Assembly (NCBI RefSeq): GCF_047344985.1
Contig: NZ_CP178861.1
Coordinates: 992,001 to 1,056,000 of the forward strand
DNA: 64,000 nt
Direction: 5' to 3'
Origin: Bdellovibrio sp047344985
Lineage (GTDB): Bacteria; Bdellovibrionota; Bdellovibrionia; Bdellovibrionales; Bdellovibrionaceae
Position numbers and translations under genes: made by a program. The notes under the pieces were generated by a model that was not told the origin of the DNA, did not search any database, and was given only the letters and a program-made list of their open reading frames with translations. This document shows positions 8,958-17,333 of this stretch, in pieces. The first letter of the stretch is position 1, and each line of letters begins with the position of its first letter.

Positions 8958-9611
8958 ATGGGAATGGTTATTACGATTGATGGCCCTGCGGCCTCTGGGA
9001 AATCTTCTGTGAGTAGAGAACTAGCTCGTCGTTTGGGCTGGAACTGGGTTTCTACAGGTGCCTTCTATCGTGGTTTGGCATTCGCTGCTATTCAATTGGG
9101 TATTGATCTTGATGACGTGAAGGCATTGGCCGAATTAACTCACAATCCAGTTTGGAAGGTGAGCATGCAAGATGCCCGCACAACAGTTTATTTCCAAAAT
9201 CAAGATGTCACAGATTTGATCGCTCACGAAGACGTGGGAAATTTTGCCAGCAAAGTGAGCCACTATCCTGAAGTTCGTAAAGCTCTTTTGGATGCGCAAA
9301 GAAACTGCAGCAACGGCCCGCAAGGCTTGGTTGCTGAAGGTCGCGATTGTGGAACTGTGGTGTTCCCAAAAGCAGAGGCGAAAGTTTATTTGACGGCAAA
9401 CTCTGAACACCGTGCCGCTCGCCGTGCGGCGGAGTTGGGCCTTGATCAAGGTGATATGGTGAAAGCGCAACAACAGCGCGATCTGCAAGATTCTACTCGC
9501 AAAGTCGCTCCGATGGCGGTGCCTGACGACGCTTTGATCGTCGATACAACAGAATTAAACTTGGACCAAGTGGTTGATAAAGTAGTCGACTACGTTAAAG
9601 GCAAAATTTAG
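8958..9611 (+). CDS. cmk: Cytidylate kinase
   Basis: Phosphorylates CMP and dCMP to the diphosphates, supplying pyrimidine nucleotides from RNA breakdown, an obvious need in a predator. The P-loop GPAASGKS lies at residues 9-16. The NMP-binding region includes STGAFYRGLAFA, and VAEGRDCGTVVFP with RRAAELG follow in the usual order. The 217-aa length is normal. The start ATG has GGAG 4 nt upstream. It lies 26 nt after hisC and 26 nt before the DEAD-box helicase gene, suggesting an operon. Confidence 0.96.
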   Translation: MGMVITIDGPAASGKSSVSRELARRLGWNWVSTGAFYRGLAFAAIQLGIDLDDVKALAELTHNPVWKVSMQDARTTVYFQNQDVTDLIAHEDVGNFASKVSHYPEVRKALLDAQRNCSNGPQGLVAEGRDCGTVVFPKAEAKVYLTANSEHRAARRAAELGLDQGDMVKAQQQRDLQDSTRKVAPMAVPDDALIVDTTELNLDQVVDKVVDYVKGKI

Positions 9612-9637
9612 TTCGCATCTAACGTAAGAGGTTTTCC

Positions 9638-10873
9638 TTGAAGTTTGAGAAGTTTCACTTGTCGGAAGACCTATTGCGCAATCTCAATGACAATGGTTTC
9701 TTTCGTACAACAGACATTCAGTACAAAGCCATTCCTTCGATCCTTAAGGGCGAGGATGTTTTAGCCATTGCTCAAACGGGAACGGGTAAGACCGCGGCAT
9801 TTGCAATTCCGATTATCAACATGATTCACAGTAATAAAAGCAGCAAGCGTGCTGTAGGTATTAAGTGTCTTGTGATGGTGCCAACGCGTGAATTGGCGCA
9901 ACAAATTGGCGAAGTTTTTAATAAACTTTCCAAACACACGAAAGCAAAGCCTTTTGCCTTGTACGGAGGGGTGGAGCAAGACGCGCAAATTAAAAAGCTT
10001 CAAGACGGTATTGATATTTTGATTGCGACTCCGGGGCGTATGTTTGATTTGATCAGCCAGGGGTTTATCAACATCAATTATATCGAAACCTTGGTTCTCG
10101 ATGAAGCCGATCACATGTTGGATTTGGGTTTTATCGAAGACATTGAATCGATCAAACGTAAGCTCACGCGTCGTCATCAAACGCTGTTCTTTTCAGCGAC
10201 GATCAATCCGCAAATCAAGAAGCTCGCGTTCTCGCAAGTTCGCAGCAGTGCGATTCGTATTCAGATTTCTCCGGAAGATCCGGTTTCAAAAAACGTTTCG
10301 CATTTTGTGATGTTCATTGAAATGGACGACAAACGTTTCTTCTTGGCGGAATACTTACGTCAAAATCCTGACGGAAAGTTTATCGTTTTCGTGCGTACTC
10401 GTGTGCGTGCAGAGCGTGTCGCTAAAGCGATGGAGCGTGCAGAAATTCCAACGCTTACAATTCACGGAGAAAAAGATCAGACCAATCGCGCGGAAGTGAT
10501 GAAAGCCTTCCGCACAGGCGAGTGCAAGGTTTTGATCGCAACGGATTTAAGCGCTCGCGGTATTGATATTCCGGATGTCACTCACGTCATTAACTATGAC
10601 CTTCCCGAAAAACCAGAGAACTACGTGCATCGTATCGGTCGTACGGGCCGCGGCTTCAACAAAGGCATTGCGGTTTCTTTCTGCAGCCAGGAAGAAAGAC
10701 CTCTTTTGCAGGACATTGAAGAGCTTTTGACTAAAAAAATCGAAGTGATCAAAGTCAGCAAGGTCGATTACGAGATCATCGCTTCACAACCTGAAGAAGG
10801 CATGAGTCTTCAAGAGTTGATTGAAAGTGAAGAGAAGATGATCCAGGCCAAGAAGCGTAAGAAAAAGAAATAG
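9638..10873 (+). CDS. DEAD-box ATP-dependent RNA helicase (RhlE-like)
   Basis: Unwinds RNA duplexes, probably in ribosome assembly or RNA turnover. The motifs appear in order: Q motif (FFRTTDIQYKAIP), motif I AQTGTGKT, PTRELAQQ, TPGR, motif II DEAD, motif III SAT, then the second RecA domain with HGEKDQ, ARGIDIPDV and motif VI HRIGRTGRG. A short, highly basic tail ends in KKRKKKK, as in RhlE-type proteins. Start is TTG at 9638 with AAGAGG upstream; no ATG fits the conserved N-terminus. Last gene of the hisC-cmk group; convergent with the gene that ends at 10890. Confidence 0.94.
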   Translation: MKFEKFHLSEDLLRNLNDNGFFRTTDIQYKAIPSILKGEDVLAIAQTGTGKTAAFAIPIINMIHSNKSSKRAVGIKCLVMVPTRELAQQIGEVFNKLSKHTKAKPFALYGGVEQDAQIKKLQDGIDILIATPGRMFDLISQGFININYIETLVLDEADHMLDLGFIEDIESIKRKLTRRHQTLFFSATINPQIKKLAFSQVRSSAIRIQISPEDPVSKNVSHFVMFIEMDDKRFFLAEYLRQNPDGKFIVFVRTRVRAERVAKAMERAEIPTLTIHGEKDQTNRAEVMKAFRTGECKVLIATDLSARGIDIPDVTHVINYDLPEKPENYVHRIGRTGRGFNKGIAVSFCSQEERPLLQDIEELLTKKIEVIKVSKVDYEIIASQPEEGMSLQELIESEEKMIQAKKRKKKK

Positions 10874-10889
10874 GGTGCAATCGGGCTCT

Positions 10890-11564
10890 TTAATCTTCCA
10901 CATGGATTTTTTTAAGTTTTTTTGCGGCGGCTTCTAATTTTCTTTTTATTTCTTCCGGTAAACTCTTTTTGCGACAAAGAACCGCTTCAAGCGGTTTTTC
11001 ATTTTTTAAAGAGGATACGAGTTTTTCGTCATAGTGGGCTTTGTCTTTGGCAAAATTAAGAACTGACGATAAAGCACAAACTCCCTGAAGACGATTTGAT
11101 TTTAACATTTCAACGGCCTGATCCATGCTGGTGACTTCCGTGAGTCTTTCAGGCTTCACGTATTGATGAATCAGCTCCGTGCAAGTTCCACGCAGTCGAC
11201 CAATTCGCACGTCTTTTTGTTTCAAATCCACAGAGGGCTTAAGGTAAATGCGTGGTGTGGCTTCATAGAGTTTATCTTGGATCTCGTAATGCTTTTCATA
11301 CTTTATGCATGAGACCGAGAAAAAGATCGCAAGATCCGGGTTTGAAGTCTCCATGGCATTCACCAGGCGGGCATGCGGATAAAGGTTGTATTCAAAGGTC
11401 AACCCGGACTCTTTCGCGAGTTGGGATAAAATATCGTAGTTGATGCCTTTAAGCTGTCCTTTTTCCTCGTAGGCAAAAGGACCCACTTCGGAAAGCCCTA
11501 CTTGCAGAGTCTGCGCCTTTGCAAAGAAGGGAATTAGCAAAAATAAAAATAAAAGAACTGACAT
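10890..11564 (-). CDS. Periplasmic solute-binding protein, family 3-like
   Basis: The 224-aa product from the ATG at 11564 begins with a signal peptide (SVLLFLFLLIPFFAKAQ). The mature part follows the SBP_bac_3 plan: LQVGLSEVGPFAYEEKGQLKG, then NYDILSQLAKESGL, a second lobe with GRLRGTCTELI, and MDQAVEMLKSNRLQGVCA. Such proteins bind amino acids or similar ligands, but no transporter genes adjoin it and many predator homologues are orphans. The start is uncertain: the ORF extends upstream and no good Shine-Dalgarno sequence is seen; 11564 was chosen because it opens the signal peptide. Confidence 0.78.
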   Translation of the reverse strand: MSVLLFLFLLIPFFAKAQTLQVGLSEVGPFAYEEKGQLKGINYDILSQLAKESGLTFEYNLYPHARLVNAMETSNPDLAIFFSVSCIKYEKHYEIQDKLYEATPRIYLKPSVDLKQKDVRIGRLRGTCTELIHQYVKPERLTEVTSMDQAVEMLKSNRLQGVCALSSVLNFAKDKAHYDEKLVSSLKNEKPLEAVLCRKKSLPEEIKRKLEAAAKKLKKIHVED

Positions 11565-11739
11565 TGAACAATTATTAAATAAGGGCCTTTTGTGTTTTGC
11601 AAACAGGTTTTGGGAAACAAGGCAAGATGCAATAAAAGTTAACAAAGAACTGTTTCATTCTACAAAGAGAGATAATTGCAAATTTCTGAAACCGGGTGAA
11701 GGCCTGTCGAGTGTTCCCAAATTTACGAGATCATCTCTT

Positions 11740-12237
11740 TCAAACGTCTACTTTGATTTGAGGTGGATTTATAAGAGTTTGATATATTACGCAGTACCGT
11801 TCAGTCAGCTCGACCAATTTTTTCTTTTTCTCTTCAGGGATGTCGTCTTGAATATCAAAACGAAGGCGGATGTTAGTGAGTCCCACGGGGACGGTTCTAT
11901 CGACACCGAGAGTCCCACGAAAATCCATATCCCCTTCAGCAAAAATTTCTGTGTATTGAAGTTGAATTCCCATATTTGTGGCAACGGCATTCAAAGTGAC
12001 TCCGGCACAAGCGACCAAGGCTTCCATGAGCATATCTCCAGAACAGGCAAGTGTTCCATCTCCTCCAGCGGCGGGATGCAAGCCTGCGGTGACTTGCGCT
12101 ATACCTGTGTCGATGTGACAAGAAATATCTTCTCCCAAAGTTCCAGAGGTGTGGAAGGTTACAAGGCTTGCTTCTTTATCCGCTTGATAGCGAGTTTTCA
12201 GAGGACGTTGCAGTTCGCGCAGTTTTTCCGTTTCCAT
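11740..12237 (-). CDS. OsmC family protein
   Basis: A 165-aa cytoplasmic protein of the OsmC/Ohr fold. Visible features are the N-terminal strands with ASLVTFHTSGTLGED, then a glycine-rich block (GGDGTLACSGDML) leading into MEALVACAGVTLNAVA with the central helix cysteine. The C-terminal strand has RLRFDIQDDIPEEKKKKLVELTERYC, which holds a further cysteine. Family members reduce organic hydroperoxides with paired cysteines; which cysteines act here is not certain. The start at 12237 (ATG, AAAGGA upstream) fits the family length; a longer frame reading back to 12483 runs into the next gene and was rejected. Confidence 0.88.
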   Translation of the reverse strand: METEKLRELQRPLKTRYQADKEASLVTFHTSGTLGEDISCHIDTGIAQVTAGLHPAAGGDGTLACSGDMLMEALVACAGVTLNAVATNMGIQLQYTEIFAEGDMDFRGTLGVDRTVPVGLTNIRLRFDIQDDIPEEKKKKLVELTERYCVIYQTLINPPQIKVDV

Positions 12238-12265
12238 AACAATCCTTTCCTTTGTGCGGTGCAAT

Positions 12266-13603
12266 TCAAAAAGGTACGGCGTACCACCGGTCCGAAAGCA
12301 GCAGTGCTTTAATTGCCAGAGCTGTCGTGTAGGCAGAAGATCGCCACACGACAGGAAAGCGTGCAATGAAAGTCGCTGCATAAAAAACTTGTCCAGACCA
12401 GAAAAGGCGGCCGTCGGAATCCTTTTGCGCTTGAGATAAAAGAAAATCCAAACCACGACGTACGCGTTCGCGGTGAAGTTCATTCTTAGGATCTCCTAAA
12501 ATCAACAAAGCATTGAGCGCCCATACAGTGGACTGAACATAATCGGGACGCGCTAAAAAACTATTTCGCCAAGAACCATCGCGATGTTGTTTGGCGATAA
12601 TAAAATTCAAAGTGCGTTCGCGTGCGGGATCTAAACATGTTGTTCCGGCTTCAACATTTGAAGCAATCGTGTAGGGAAGGGCATAGAAACTGGGATAATA
12701 CATTCCGCAAAAATAAAACTGCTTATTGCGCACAACGCGATTGATGTGCGCGCAGCTTGCTTGATAGCCGGGGCCTGATGTTTTCCCAGCGTAAGTCAGC
12801 ATTCTTAGAATGTTTGCGTTCACAACGCAGTCGACGTCATTCACATTAAACGGAATGCGCGTGCCTTTGTCGGGGGCTGCAAAGTAATTCCGTGGCATAT
12901 CGGGATCGTGTTCATCAAAAAGCCACGTCATAAAAGCGCCGGTGCGAATATGCCCTTGAGCGGCGTTATAGACATGCGGCTTTCGATCAAAATCACGATA
13001 AGTAGAAATCGCATCAATCACTTGCTCCGGTAAAACACTTTGCCACTCGGTCGGCGAAAGATCGCGCCGAAAACTTTGCATGTAGTGCAAGAACGTGTAA
13101 GTGACCGATGTTGTGTCAGCGTCAGGAGGAATATTCGCAAAACCTTTCCACTGGCGCGCAAGATACATGTAACGAGGTCCGCGCACTTTCATCCCGCGAA
13201 ATGTGTACGGAGGATAGAAGTTAAATAAATTTGCCCAGCGATATTTCTCAAGACCTCTTTGCGTTTCCTCGAGCATCATGGGAATTTGTGAGTAACGGGG
13301 ATTGTGCGCATAAATTTCTGCTAAAACATTCGCAATGGAACTGGCGACAAACGCGGAAGGTTCTTCGAAAGGCACGCCGAACTTTCCAACACCGATGGGA
13401 CTTGGAACATACGAAGTCACACGCGCTCGCCACTGTCCCGGCTCGTAGCCTTCTTGCAAGCTCACTTGATAGTGTTCGATAAACGAGAGGGCCGAACGGA
13501 TTTCCCGGTCGTACCGAGGAACCGGAAGCGCTGATGCGGTCTTTGGAGTAAACCAAAGCAGTCCTCCGAAAAGGATCCCAAGAAAACTCCACGCCCCCCG
13601 CAT
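12266..13603 (-). CDS. Exported alpha/alpha-toroid (terpene-cyclase-like fold) protein
   Basis: A 445-aa protein with a signal peptide (residues 1-25, ending TASA|LPV) and a strong ribosome binding site (AAGGAGG). The C-terminal half has helical repeats of the type IIAKQHRDGSWRNSF, STVWALNALLILGD, RRGLDFLLSQAQKDSDGRLFWSG and YTTALAIKALLLSD. These resemble the repeats of squalene cyclase/prenyltransferase or alpha-macroglobulin toroids. The N-terminal half is aromatic-rich and unfamiliar. No cyclase DCTAE or DxDD motif is seen, so enzymatic cyclisation is not supported. It lies 28 nt upstream of osmC on the same strand. Confidence 0.78.
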   Translation of the reverse strand: MRGAWSFLGILFGGLLWFTPKTASALPVPRYDREIRSALSFIEHYQVSLQEGYEPGQWRARVTSYVPSPIGVGKFGVPFEEPSAFVASSIANVLAEIYAHNPRYSQIPMMLEETQRGLEKYRWANLFNFYPPYTFRGMKVRGPRYMYLARQWKGFANIPPDADTTSVTYTFLHYMQSFRRDLSPTEWQSVLPEQVIDAISTYRDFDRKPHVYNAAQGHIRTGAFMTWLFDEHDPDMPRNYFAAPDKGTRIPFNVNDVDCVVNANILRMLTYAGKTSGPGYQASCAHINRVVRNKQFYFCGMYYPSFYALPYTIASNVEAGTTCLDPARERTLNFIIAKQHRDGSWRNSFLARPDYVQSTVWALNALLILGDPKNELHRERVRRGLDFLLSQAQKDSDGRLFWSGQVFYAATFIARFPVVWRSSAYTTALAIKALLLSDRWYAVPF

Positions 13604-13840
13604 ACGTCCTCCTTGTGCTCAGATCAAATATGTTCGAGATGACAGACACTTGTCAGGCCCAACATTCCCGCTCTGCAAGAGTACATAATGCAGGACCGCG
13701 AAAACCTTGGTGGAGCGCGTAAAACCTTTGACTTCCGCCCCCTTAGGTCGCTAAACCAGTGTTTCGCCCAAAGAGGTGAAGAAAGGTAACGGGTAGGTTC
13801 CAGCGAGGACTTACTACGTGGGAGGTTTTAAAAAAACTAT
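13604..13840 (+). promoter_or_regulatory. rpsA leader region
   Basis: This 237-bp gap separates the divergent toroid gene and rpsA. A possible -35 element TTGACT lies at 13728-13733, but no good -10 follows at 17 bp (CTAAAC), so the promoter is not secure. Near the gene a GGGAGG sequence (13820-13825) ends 15 nt before the rpsA ATG, with only A/T-rich sequence between. This is an unusually long spacer. S1 genes in other bacteria often have atypical translation starts tied to S1 autoregulation; that link is inference here. Confidence 0.4.
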
Positions 13841-15640
13841 ATGACGAAACAATTAAACAAAGCCGAGTTGGAGAAACAGAAAGTTCTAGCTTTCTTGGAT
13901 GCTGAAGACGCAAAGGTTCCAGCAAATCCAGGTCTATTGACATCAAAATCTGAAAAAGGTGATTTCGAAAACCTTTTTGAAGCGTCAATGAAAGAGCAAG
14001 ACTTCAAAGTCGGCGACGTTGTTACTGGTACTGTAGTAGAAGTTCAATCTGACTATGTTCTAGTAGACATCAACTACAAGTCTGAAGGTTTGATCGCTAT
14101 CAATGAATTCCGTATTGTTGACGGTGTTCGTGAAGTGAAAGCTGGAGACAAAGTAGAAGTTCTTATCGACCGTATCGAAAACGAAAACGGTATGATCGTT
14201 CTTTCTAAAGACAAAGCTGACATGCTTCGCGCATGGACTGATATCTCTAAAGCAGCTGAGAACGAAGAAGTTATCGAAGGTACTGTTGTTGCTAAAGTTA
14301 AAGGCGGCTTGAGCGTTGATATCGGCGTTAAAGCATTCTTGCCTGGATCTCAAATCGATCTACGCCCTGTTCGCAACATGGACGTTTACCTTGGTAAGAA
14401 ATTTAAATTCAAAGTTATTAAGTTCAATAAGAAACGTGGCAACATCGTTCTTTCTCGCCGCGCTCTTCTTGAAGAAGAACGTGACAGTCTCCGTTCGCAA
14501 ACTCTTGACACTATGGCTGAAGGTTCCGTTGTTACTGGTGTTGTTAAAAACATCACTGACTACGGTGCGTTCATCGATCTTGGTGGCATGGACGGATTGT
14601 TGCACATCACAGATATGTCTTGGGGCCGCGTAAAACATCCTTCAGAAATGTTGAATGTTGGCGACGAAATCCAAGTTAAAGTTCTTAAGTATGATAAAGA
14701 AAAAGAACGCGTATCTTTGGGTATGAAACAGCTTCATGCAGATCCTTGGGAATCTGTGAAAGCTTCTTATCCTCCAGGCACTAAGCTTAAAGGTAAAGTT
14801 GTATCTTTGGCTGAATACGGTGCATTCGTTGAACTTGGCGAAGGTATCGAAGGTTTGATCCACGTTTCTGAAATGTCTTGGACAAAACGTGTAAAACATC
14901 CTTCTCAAATCGTTAACGTAGGCGATGAAGTTGAAGTGGTAGTTCTTGAAGTAGACACTGAAAACCGCCGCATCAGCTTGGGTATGAAACAGCTTCAAGC
15001 AAATCCTTGGGTTGAGATGAAAGAATCTTATCCTCCAGGAACAATCATCGAAGGCGAAGTGAAGTCTGTTACTGACTTCGGTATCTTCATCGGCATCGAA
15101 GAAGGTATTGACGGTCTAGTTCACATTTCTGACTTCTCTTGGACTAAACGCGTAAATCACCCAAGTGAAATGTTCACTAAAGGTCAAAAAGTACGCGCGG
15201 TTGTTCTAGGTGTTGATATCGAGAACGAAAGATTCTCTTTGGGTATCAAACAACTTGAATCTGATCCTTGGGCAAACATCGAATCTAAATACGCTATCGG
15301 CACACAACACGACGTTAAAGTAACTAAAACAGCTGATTTTGGTGCTTTCGTTGAGCTTGAGTCTGATATCGAAGGTTTGATCCATATTTCTGAGCTAACA
15401 ACTGAGAAAATCAACTCTGTTGAAGATTTCATTAAGCCAGGTCAAACGATCAAAGCTGAAGTGATCTCTATCGACAAAGACGCTCGTAAGATCGGCTTGT
15501 CTTCTAAACTTGTAAAACTTCGTGAAGCAAAAGCTGATGTTGACGATTACGTTAAAAAAGCGACTGCAACTTCTAAGTCTACTTTCGGTGACTTGTTCGC
15601 AGATCAATTGAAGAACGTAAAGACAGACGGTAAGCAGTAA
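13841..15640 (+). CDS. rpsA: 30S ribosomal protein S1
   Basis: Binds mRNA and helps load it on the 30S subunit. Six S1 (OB-fold) repeats are visible at about residues 45-120, 143-205, 228-297, 315-384, 402-470 and 488-555; repeats 3-5 share the VKH/VNHPS ending. The 599-aa length is slightly above that of E. coli S1 (557 aa). Codon use is strongly biased (GTT, TCT, AAC, ATC, CGT), as expected for a highly expressed gene. A strong terminator follows at 15712. Unlike in many bacteria it is not next to cmk, which lies 4.2 kb upstream. Confidence 0.97.
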   Translation: MTKQLNKAELEKQKVLAFLDAEDAKVPANPGLLTSKSEKGDFENLFEASMKEQDFKVGDVVTGTVVEVQSDYVLVDINYKSEGLIAINEFRIVDGVREVKAGDKVEVLIDRIENENGMIVLSKDKADMLRAWTDISKAAENEEVIEGTVVAKVKGGLSVDIGVKAFLPGSQIDLRPVRNMDVYLGKKFKFKVIKFNKKRGNIVLSRRALLEEERDSLRSQTLDTMAEGSVVTGVVKNITDYGAFIDLGGMDGLLHITDMSWGRVKHPSEMLNVGDEIQVKVLKYDKEKERVSLGMKQLHADPWESVKASYPPGTKLKGKVVSLAEYGAFVELGEGIEGLIHVSEMSWTKRVKHPSQIVNVGDEVEVVVLEVDTENRRISLGMKQLQANPWVEMKESYPPGTIIEGEVKSVTDFGIFIGIEEGIDGLVHISDFSWTKRVNHPSEMFTKGQKVRAVVLGVDIENERFSLGIKQLESDPWANIESKYAIGTQHDVKVTKTADFGAFVELESDIEGLIHISELTTEKINSVEDFIKPGQTIKAEVISIDKDARKIGLSSKLVKLREAKADVDDYVKKATATSKSTFGDLFADQLKNVKTDGKQ

Positions 15641-15711
15641 TTAAAGCCAGGTTCGGGTCGCCGCAAAGCACCTGAACTGGACTTCGTGCCGTTGACTGTA
15701 AAGTCTTAAAG

Positions 15712-15738
15712 AGGGACCCTAGTAGGGTCCCTTTTTTT
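15712..15738 (+). terminator. Rho-independent terminator after rpsA
   Basis: A perfect 9-bp stem AGGGACCCT / AGGGTCCCT with a 3-nt loop (AGT) is followed by a run of T. It lies 72 nt after the rpsA stop and just before the sppA ribosome binding site, so it likely limits read-through from the highly expressed rpsA into sppA. Confidence 0.9.
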
Positions 15739-15756
15739 ATTTGCAGGAGCGCGCAT

Positions 15757-16725
15757 ATGCAGGGCAGTTTCTTTAAAAAACTTGTTATCATTTTTCTAGT
15801 CTTTGTCGGCATCGGGGCTTTGCTCAAAATGAGCGGAGATTTCTTCGGTGAATCTGAAAAGAAAGTCACAGCGAAAAACACCATCCTTCATTTGGATATG
15901 AACGGTGTGATTTTGAACGGAAAGAAGTTCCTTAAAAATCTCAAAAAATACAAAGACGAAGATAAGGTGAAAGCGATCCTTATCACGATCAATTCTCCAG
16001 GCGGAGCCGTTGGTCCTTCTCAAGAAATTTACACAGAAATCAAACGTGTTCGTGAAGAACTAAAAAAGCCAGTGATCTGCGTGTCTACGGGCGTGATGGC
16101 GAGTGGTGCATATTATTCAGCTGTTGCTTGTGACAAGATCGTTGTGGCGCCGGGCTCGCTTGTGGGTTCTATCGGTGTGATCATGGAGTTTGCGAATATC
16201 GAAAAACTTTATGATTGGGCGAAGATCTCTCGTTACTCCATTACTTCTGGAAAATTCAAAGACTCTGGTGCTGAGTACAGAGCGATGCGCGAAGATGAAA
16301 GAGCTCTTTTCCAAAATATGATCGACGAAGTGTATGCCCAGTTCAAAGGAACAGTGGCAAAAGAGCGCAATCTTAAAGAAGAACTAGTGTCTGAATATGC
16401 AGATGGCCGTGTGTTTACGGGCGCTACAGCTGTAAAATTAGGTTTTGCTGATAAAGAAGGTTTCTATGAAGACGCTGTGAAGTTGGCAGCAGAAACTGCG
16501 AAACTGGGCGATAACTACGATGTCTTTGAAGTTCCTAAAAAGCGTGTGAGCATTTTTGATTTGGGCGACAGCGATCGCGAAGATGACGTGAACAGCCTTG
16601 CAGAATACGCGGACGTTCTGAAGGGTAAATCTTTCGGACCGGATATGGAAGGCGCGATGAAGTTTGTTTTGAGATCCAAATTCTTGAATCAACCCATGAT
16701 GATCTTGCCAGGAACTTGGGAGTAA
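15757..16725 (+). CDS. sppA: Signal peptide peptidase SppA (short form)
   Basis: A membrane-anchored serine protease that digests cleaved signal peptides. The N-terminus has one hydrophobic segment (about residues 9-25), then a single S49 domain. TINSPGGAVGPS precedes the nucleophile S116 in GVMASGAYY. The general-base lysine is likely K168 in SGKFKDSG, the 52-residue spacing known from the Bacillus enzyme. At 322 aa this is the short single-domain type, not the duplicated E. coli form. AGGAG lies 7 nt before the ATG. The HIT and rhomboid genes follow tightly, forming a proteolysis-flavoured operon. Confidence 0.93.
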   Translation: MQGSFFKKLVIIFLVFVGIGALLKMSGDFFGESEKKVTAKNTILHLDMNGVILNGKKFLKNLKKYKDEDKVKAILITINSPGGAVGPSQEIYTEIKRVREELKKPVICVSTGVMASGAYYSAVACDKIVVAPGSLVGSIGVIMEFANIEKLYDWAKISRYSITSGKFKDSGAEYRAMREDERALFQNMIDEVYAQFKGTVAKERNLKEELVSEYADGRVFTGATAVKLGFADKEGFYEDAVKLAAETAKLGDNYDVFEVPKKRVSIFDLGDSDREDDVNSLAEYADVLKGKSFGPDMEGAMKFVLRSKFLNQPMMILPGTWE

Positions 16726-16733
16726 CCGGTTTC

Positions 16734-17333
16734 ATGGCAAAAAAAGTCGCGAAGAAAACTAAAAAATCTACTGCGAAACGAAAGGCGTCTAAAAAGGCGC
16801 CTTTTGCGTCGGGAAAACTGCAAATCGGAAAAGACATTTGGCCTCTTGAACGCGACGTGCTTTTCCGTCCTGATCGCATGAAGTACGTGCGTAAGCTGAT
16901 CAAACCTGAAGGCTGTGTTTTTTGTCGGGCAGCGCAGGCAGAAGTCTCTTTTGAAACCCTTTGCGTGTATAAGTCTAAGCACTCGATGGTGGTGCTGAAT
17001 AAATTTCCGTACAACAGCGGTCACGTTTTGGTTTTGCCACAACGTCATTGCGGAGATCTTTTGAAACTTTCTGAGGAAGAGTTCCGCGACTTGCAAGACA
17101 CTATTCGTTTGACGATGAAATCTTTAAACGAAGTTTATGAACCGGGCGGAATCAATGTGGGTTTGAACCACGGAGCGGTCGCGGGTGCGGGAATTCCCGA
17201 ACACTTGCATTATCACCTGATTCCACGTTGGGCCGGGGATCTTAATTTCTTCCCTCTCATTGCTGAGACCAAGGTCTTGGTTGAAAGTCTGGAGCAGACC
17301 TATGAGAAGCTTTGGAGTATTTTAAAAAAATGA
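16734..17333 (+). CDS. HIT-family nucleotide hydrolase/transferase
   Basis: The histidine triad is H157-x-H159-x-H161 in EHLHYHLIPRW, typical of enzymes acting on dinucleoside polyphosphates or nucleotide phosphoramidates. Other features are CVFC (C61/C64, probable zinc site), FPYNSGHVLVLPQRH and the NVGLNHGAVAGAGIPEH block. It resembles the AP4A hydrolase/phosphorylase-like branch. The first ~25 residues are unusually Lys-rich (MAKKVAKKTKKSTAKRK), a possible nucleic-acid-binding tail. The ATG at 16734 was preferred over a TTG at 16716 inside sppA because GGGAG lies 11 nt upstream. It overlaps the rhomboid gene by 4 nt. Confidence 0.88.
   Translation: MAKKVAKKTKKSTAKRKASKKAPFASGKLQIGKDIWPLERDVLFRPDRMKYVRKLIKPEGCVFCRAAQAEVSFETLCVYKSKHSMVVLNKFPYNSGHVLVLPQRHCGDLLKLSEEEFRDLQDTIRLTMKSLNEVYEPGGINVGLNHGAVAGAGIPEHLHYHLIPRWAGDLNFFPLIAETKVLVESLEQTYEKLWSILKK

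Noticed and set aside
11590..12312. 240-codon open frame on the plus strand
   Set aside because: Antisense to the OsmC gene, whose protein family is clear; product looks random.
13640..13656. TGACA-N6-TGTCA inverted repeat near the toroid gene start
   Set aside because: Arms of 5 bp are expected by chance and no promoter element is aligned with it.
13728..13756. TTGACT as -35 of an rpsA promoter
   Set aside because: No acceptable -10 element at 16-18 bp (CTAAAC or TAAACC), so not listed as a promoter of its own.
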